NCBI GenBank assembly: GCA_937911235.1
Contig: CALDPN010000138.1
Location: forward strand, 1-8,591
Length of the DNA: 8,591 bases
Reading direction: 5' to 3'
From: an uncultured Bacteroidales bacterium
GTDB taxonomy: Bacteria; Bacteroidota; Bacteroidia; Bacteroidales; Paludibacteraceae
This document shows, piece after piece, positions 6,908 through 8,591 of the stretch. Every line of letters starts with the position of its first letter. The stretch's first letter is position 1. The position numbers and the translations under genes were made by a program. The notes beneath the pieces are model-generated. The model did not search any database. It worked only from the letters and a program-made list of their open reading frames with translations, and had not been told where the DNA came from.

Positions 6908-7606
6908 ATGATTAGTAGTAGAGTTATTGAATATATGCGTCCTTATTTTGACATCATAGGCAACTCTATAGGCAAAACTATAGGTCAGATTAAAGACGAA
7001 CTAAACATAGAAAGAAGCAAAATGGTTAAAGGAGCTTCGGGTTTGATTGTAGAAAACCTTCTTGGTATAAAAAACAACAATCGTGACGAAGCAGATATCC
7101 CTGAGATTGGATGCGAGATAAAAATATTACCATTGCAAAAAAATAAAAATGGGGATATTAAAGCTAAAGAACCTACAGCTATCCAAATGATAAACTACAT
7201 GGAAGTATCAAAAGAGACTTGGGAGAATGCAAAATTAAGAAAGAAAATTTCTCTTACTTTTTGGGTTGTATATTTAGCTAAAGAAAATGGGAAGTCATTA
7301 AATCAAAACGATTACATAATATTGGACTACTTCCTTGAAAAACCGACAGATTTAGAAAATAGTATATTTAAAAAGGATTGGGAAGAAATCCAGGAATATA
7401 TTAAAACAGGACGTGCTGACAAACTATCATGTAGCATGGGAAAATATATTGAACCAAAAACAAAAGGAGCAAACAATCAAGACACTACCGATGCTCCTGA
7501 TGGGAAAGGTGGTGTAATCAAAGCAAGAAGAAGAGCTTTTTATTACAAAAAGAATTATACTAATTCATCTATTATACCAAATCTTGATTTATCAATAATT
7601 AAATAA
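6908..7606 (+). CDS. MutH/Sau3AI-family restriction endonuclease, probably GATC-specific
   Basis: A 232-residue nuclease of the MutH/Sau3AI family, matching MutH along its whole length (E. coli MutH has 229 residues). Active site: K41 and E49 in KGASGLIVE, then D63, E70 and K72 in DIPEIGCEIK. The spacing D-x6-E-x-K and K-x7-E is the same as MutH K48, E56, D70, E77 and K79. The C-terminal region also follows MutH: GKYIEPKTKGANN (178-190) and FYYKKNYTNS (211-220) match its GEYLQIRPKAAN and FYLKKNFTS segments. MutH nicks unmethylated GATC with MutL; Sau3AI cuts GATC but has two MutH-like domains. The place between two methyltransferases argues for restriction, with cleavage of unmethylated GATC by a dimer inferred. 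The single-domain form leaves open a nicking or repair role. It is 9 bases after the first methylase and 7 before the second. No controller gene is seen. Confidence 0.88.
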   Translation: MISSRVIEYMRPYFDIIGNSIGKTIGQIKDELNIERSKMVKGASGLIVENLLGIKNNNRDEADIPEIGCEIKILPLQKNKNGDIKAKEPTAIQMINYMEVSKETWENAKLRKKISLTFWVVYLAKENGKSLNQNDYIILDYFLEKPTDLENSIFKKDWEEIQEYIKTGRADKLSCSMGKYIEPKTKGANNQDTTDAPDGKGGVIKARRRAFYYKKNYTNSSIIPNLDLSIIK

Positions 7607-7613
7607 TAAAAAT

Positions 7614-8480
7614 ATGATTCCATCTTATTTCAAATCAAGAAACAACGACTTCACAATAATACAAGGTGATTGTTGTGAAGTACTAAGTAGTTTCAATTTT
7701 AAATTTGATATGATTTTTGCAGACCCTCCTTATTTTTTATCTAGTGGAGGTATCAGTGTACAATCAGGTGAAGTTGTATGCGTTGACAAAGGTGATTGGG
7801 ATAAAACAATCTCTCAAAAAGAAATCGACGATTTTAACCTAAATTGGCTTTCAATTTGCAGAGAAAAGTTATCAAAGAATGGCACCATTTGGGTAAGTGG
7901 CACTCACCATAATATTTTCTCAGTAGCTAATTCCTTAAAGAGATTAGGTTTTAAAATACTTAATATTATAACCTGGGTAAAAACAAATCCTCCACCAAAT
8001 ATCTCTTGCAGATACTTTACTCATAGCACTGAATTTGTAATATGGGCACGCCACAACGAGAAAACTCCCCATTTCTACAACTATGAGTTAATGAAGGAAA
8101 TTAATGGTTCTAAGCAAATGACTGACGTCTGGAATTTACCTGCAATAGCACCATGGGAAAAATCGTGTGGTAAACATCCAACTCAAAAACCTTTATCACT
8201 TATCTCTAGAATACTATTAGCATCCACAAATGAACACGCATGGGTTTTAGATCCTTTTAATGGCGGAGGTACAACTGGCATTGCTTGTTCTTTGTTAGGA
8301 AGAAAATATTTAGGAATTGAAAAAGAAACAGATTTCTTAGAAATTTCTAAAAACAGACGACTTGAATTAGATAATATAAACACCTTCTTTAAATACAGAG
8401 ACAAAATAAAAGATATATCATTTGTAAACAATAATATATTCCTAAGTGAACCTAGAGTTGACTTTAATATTCCTTTCTAA
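7614..8480 (+). CDS. Beta-class DNA adenine methyltransferase, DpnA-like
   Basis: A 288-residue N6_N4_Mtase-family enzyme with beta-class motif order: catalytic FADPPYFLS (35-43, motif IV) first, the target-recognition region in the middle, then KHPTQKP (187-193, motif X) and LDPFNGGGTTG (212-222, motif I) with IEKE (235-238). VDKGDWDK (57-64), the segment around NPPPNISCRYFTHSTE (125-140), and YNYELMKEING (155-165) closely follow DpnA (M2.DpnII), which methylates GATC and can act on single-stranded DNA. By analogy it would protect GATC in incoming or replicating single strands; that is inference. The C-terminal 35 residues (from about 254) are an extra tail not needed for the motifs. It is the last gene of the operon, 7 bases after the nuclease. 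One of only two GATC sites in the window falls in its motif I (8250-8253). Confidence 0.92.
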   Translation: MIPSYFKSRNNDFTIIQGDCCEVLSSFNFKFDMIFADPPYFLSSGGISVQSGEVVCVDKGDWDKTISQKEIDDFNLNWLSICREKLSKNGTIWVSGTHHNIFSVANSLKRLGFKILNIITWVKTNPPPNISCRYFTHSTEFVIWARHNEKTPHFYNYELMKEINGSKQMTDVWNLPAIAPWEKSCGKHPTQKPLSLISRILLASTNEHAWVLDPFNGGGTTGIACSLLGRKYLGIEKETDFLEISKNRRLELDNINTFFKYRDKIKDISFVNNNIFLSEPRVDFNIPF

Positions 8481-8485
8481 TATTA

Positions 8486-8520
8486 CTTTTCGGTCAGTTG
8501 TGACCGAAAAGAATTTCTTT
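8486..8520 (+). terminator. Strong hairpin terminator of the restriction-modification operon
   Basis: CTTTTCGGTCA (8486-8496) pairs perfectly over 11 bp with TGACCGAAAAG (8501-8511) around a GTTG loop and is followed by a T-rich stretch. It starts five bases after the stop codon at 8480. The reverse strand has no clear T tract after the stem, so it is best read as a plus-strand terminator, although it could also slow a convergent transcript. Confidence 0.85.
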
Positions 8521-8591
8521 AGTGACATTTATATGATACTTTAAATGATACTTTAAATGATACTTTAAATGATACTTTAAATGATACTTTA
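8519..8591 (-). CDS. Possible C-terminal end of a convergent gene encoding Lys-Val-Ser-Phe repeats (partial)
   Basis: From the right edge the minus strand is open in a frame reading four Lys-Val-Ser-Phe units, then KVSYKCH and a TAA stop at 8521-8519. The stop falls eight bases short of the hairpin terminator, where the end of a convergent gene would be expected. The 12-bp period is a multiple of three, so repeat gain or loss would keep the frame. Only 23 codons are visible with no start or domain, and two other frames are also open through the repeat. This is therefore a weak call. Confidence 0.25.
   Translation of the reverse strand, partial: KVSFKVSFKVSFKVSFKVSYKCH
8533..8591. repeat. 12-bp tandem repeat array (unit ATGATACTTTAA), running off the window
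   Basis: Four perfect copies start at 8533, 8545, 8557 and 8569, and a fifth (11 of 12 bases) runs to the edge at 8591, so the true copy number is unknown. There are no spacers, so it is not a CRISPR array. Three of the six frames are stop-free: Asp-Thr-Leu-Asn on plus, and Lys-Val-Ser-Phe and Leu-Lys-Tyr-His on minus. Perfect copies suggest recent expansion by strand slippage. Confidence 0.95.

Noticed and set aside
6908..7606. Genuine MutH mismatch-repair gene
   Set aside because: The homology to MutH is clear, but the gene is tightly embedded between two methyltransferase genes. MutH-directed repair is known mainly from gammaproteobacteria, so restriction is the better reading, though repair is not excluded.
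8533..8591. CRISPR array or plasmid-type iterons
   Set aside because: The copies are contiguous with no spacers and only 12 bp long. No replication gene or cas gene is nearby.
8501..8591. Leu-Lys-Tyr-His frame on the minus strand reading through the repeat
   Set aside because: It runs on through one arm of the terminator hairpin before stopping near 8501, which is less natural than the Lys-Val-Ser-Phe frame that stops before the hairpin.

Overview
The window looks like a chromosomal segment of a low-G+C member of the Bacteroidota, probably Bacteroidales-like. Three things point there: intergenic -7 boxes reading TATCTTTG (the TAnnTTTG class typical of this phylum), a small secreted outer-membrane beta-barrel protein of the kind abundant in the phylum, and an AddA/RecB-like helicase-nuclease in an operon with SUI1 and DUF2007 genes. 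No rRNA, tRNA or CRISPR array was seen. No gene-free stretch exceeds 300 bases.

Left part (1-1522, minus strand): sulfur amino-acid metabolism. The 5' part of a homocysteine S-methyltransferase gene (MetH-type N-terminal domain) runs off the left edge. Upstream of it on the same strand is a complete cysteine synthase gene (cysK). A 119-bp, relatively G+C-rich element with 11-bp terminal inverted repeats (489-607) lies exactly at the 3' end of cysK and supplies its stop codon. An A/T-rich 36-bp palindrome (434-469) sits between the element and the methyltransferase gene.

Middle (1523-5823): a divergent promoter region separates cysK from a plus-strand outer-membrane beta-barrel gene. That gene converges, through a shared hairpin terminator, on a minus-strand operon. 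In transcription order the operon is DUF2007 protein, SUI1-domain translation factor, and a 985-residue UvrD/RecB-type helicase with a C-terminal RecB-like nuclease.

Right part (5824-8591): a divergent promoter region leads into a compact three-gene plus-strand operon. It encodes a DpnM-like D12-class adenine methyltransferase, a MutH/Sau3AI-type endonuclease about the size of MutH, and a DpnA-like beta-class methyltransferase. This is a DpnII-like, presumably GATC-specific restriction-modification system whose nuclease family and gene order differ from the DpnII locus. In support, only two GATC sites could be found in the whole window, where base composition predicts a few tens. A strong terminator closes the operon. 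A 12-bp tandem repeat then runs off the right edge; on the minus strand it can be read as the C-terminus of a convergent gene with a repeated Lys-Val-Ser-Phe unit.

The most noteworthy items are the MutH-type GATC restriction system with its GATC depletion, the 119-bp inverted-repeat element at the end of cysK, and the 12-bp repeat array at the right edge.
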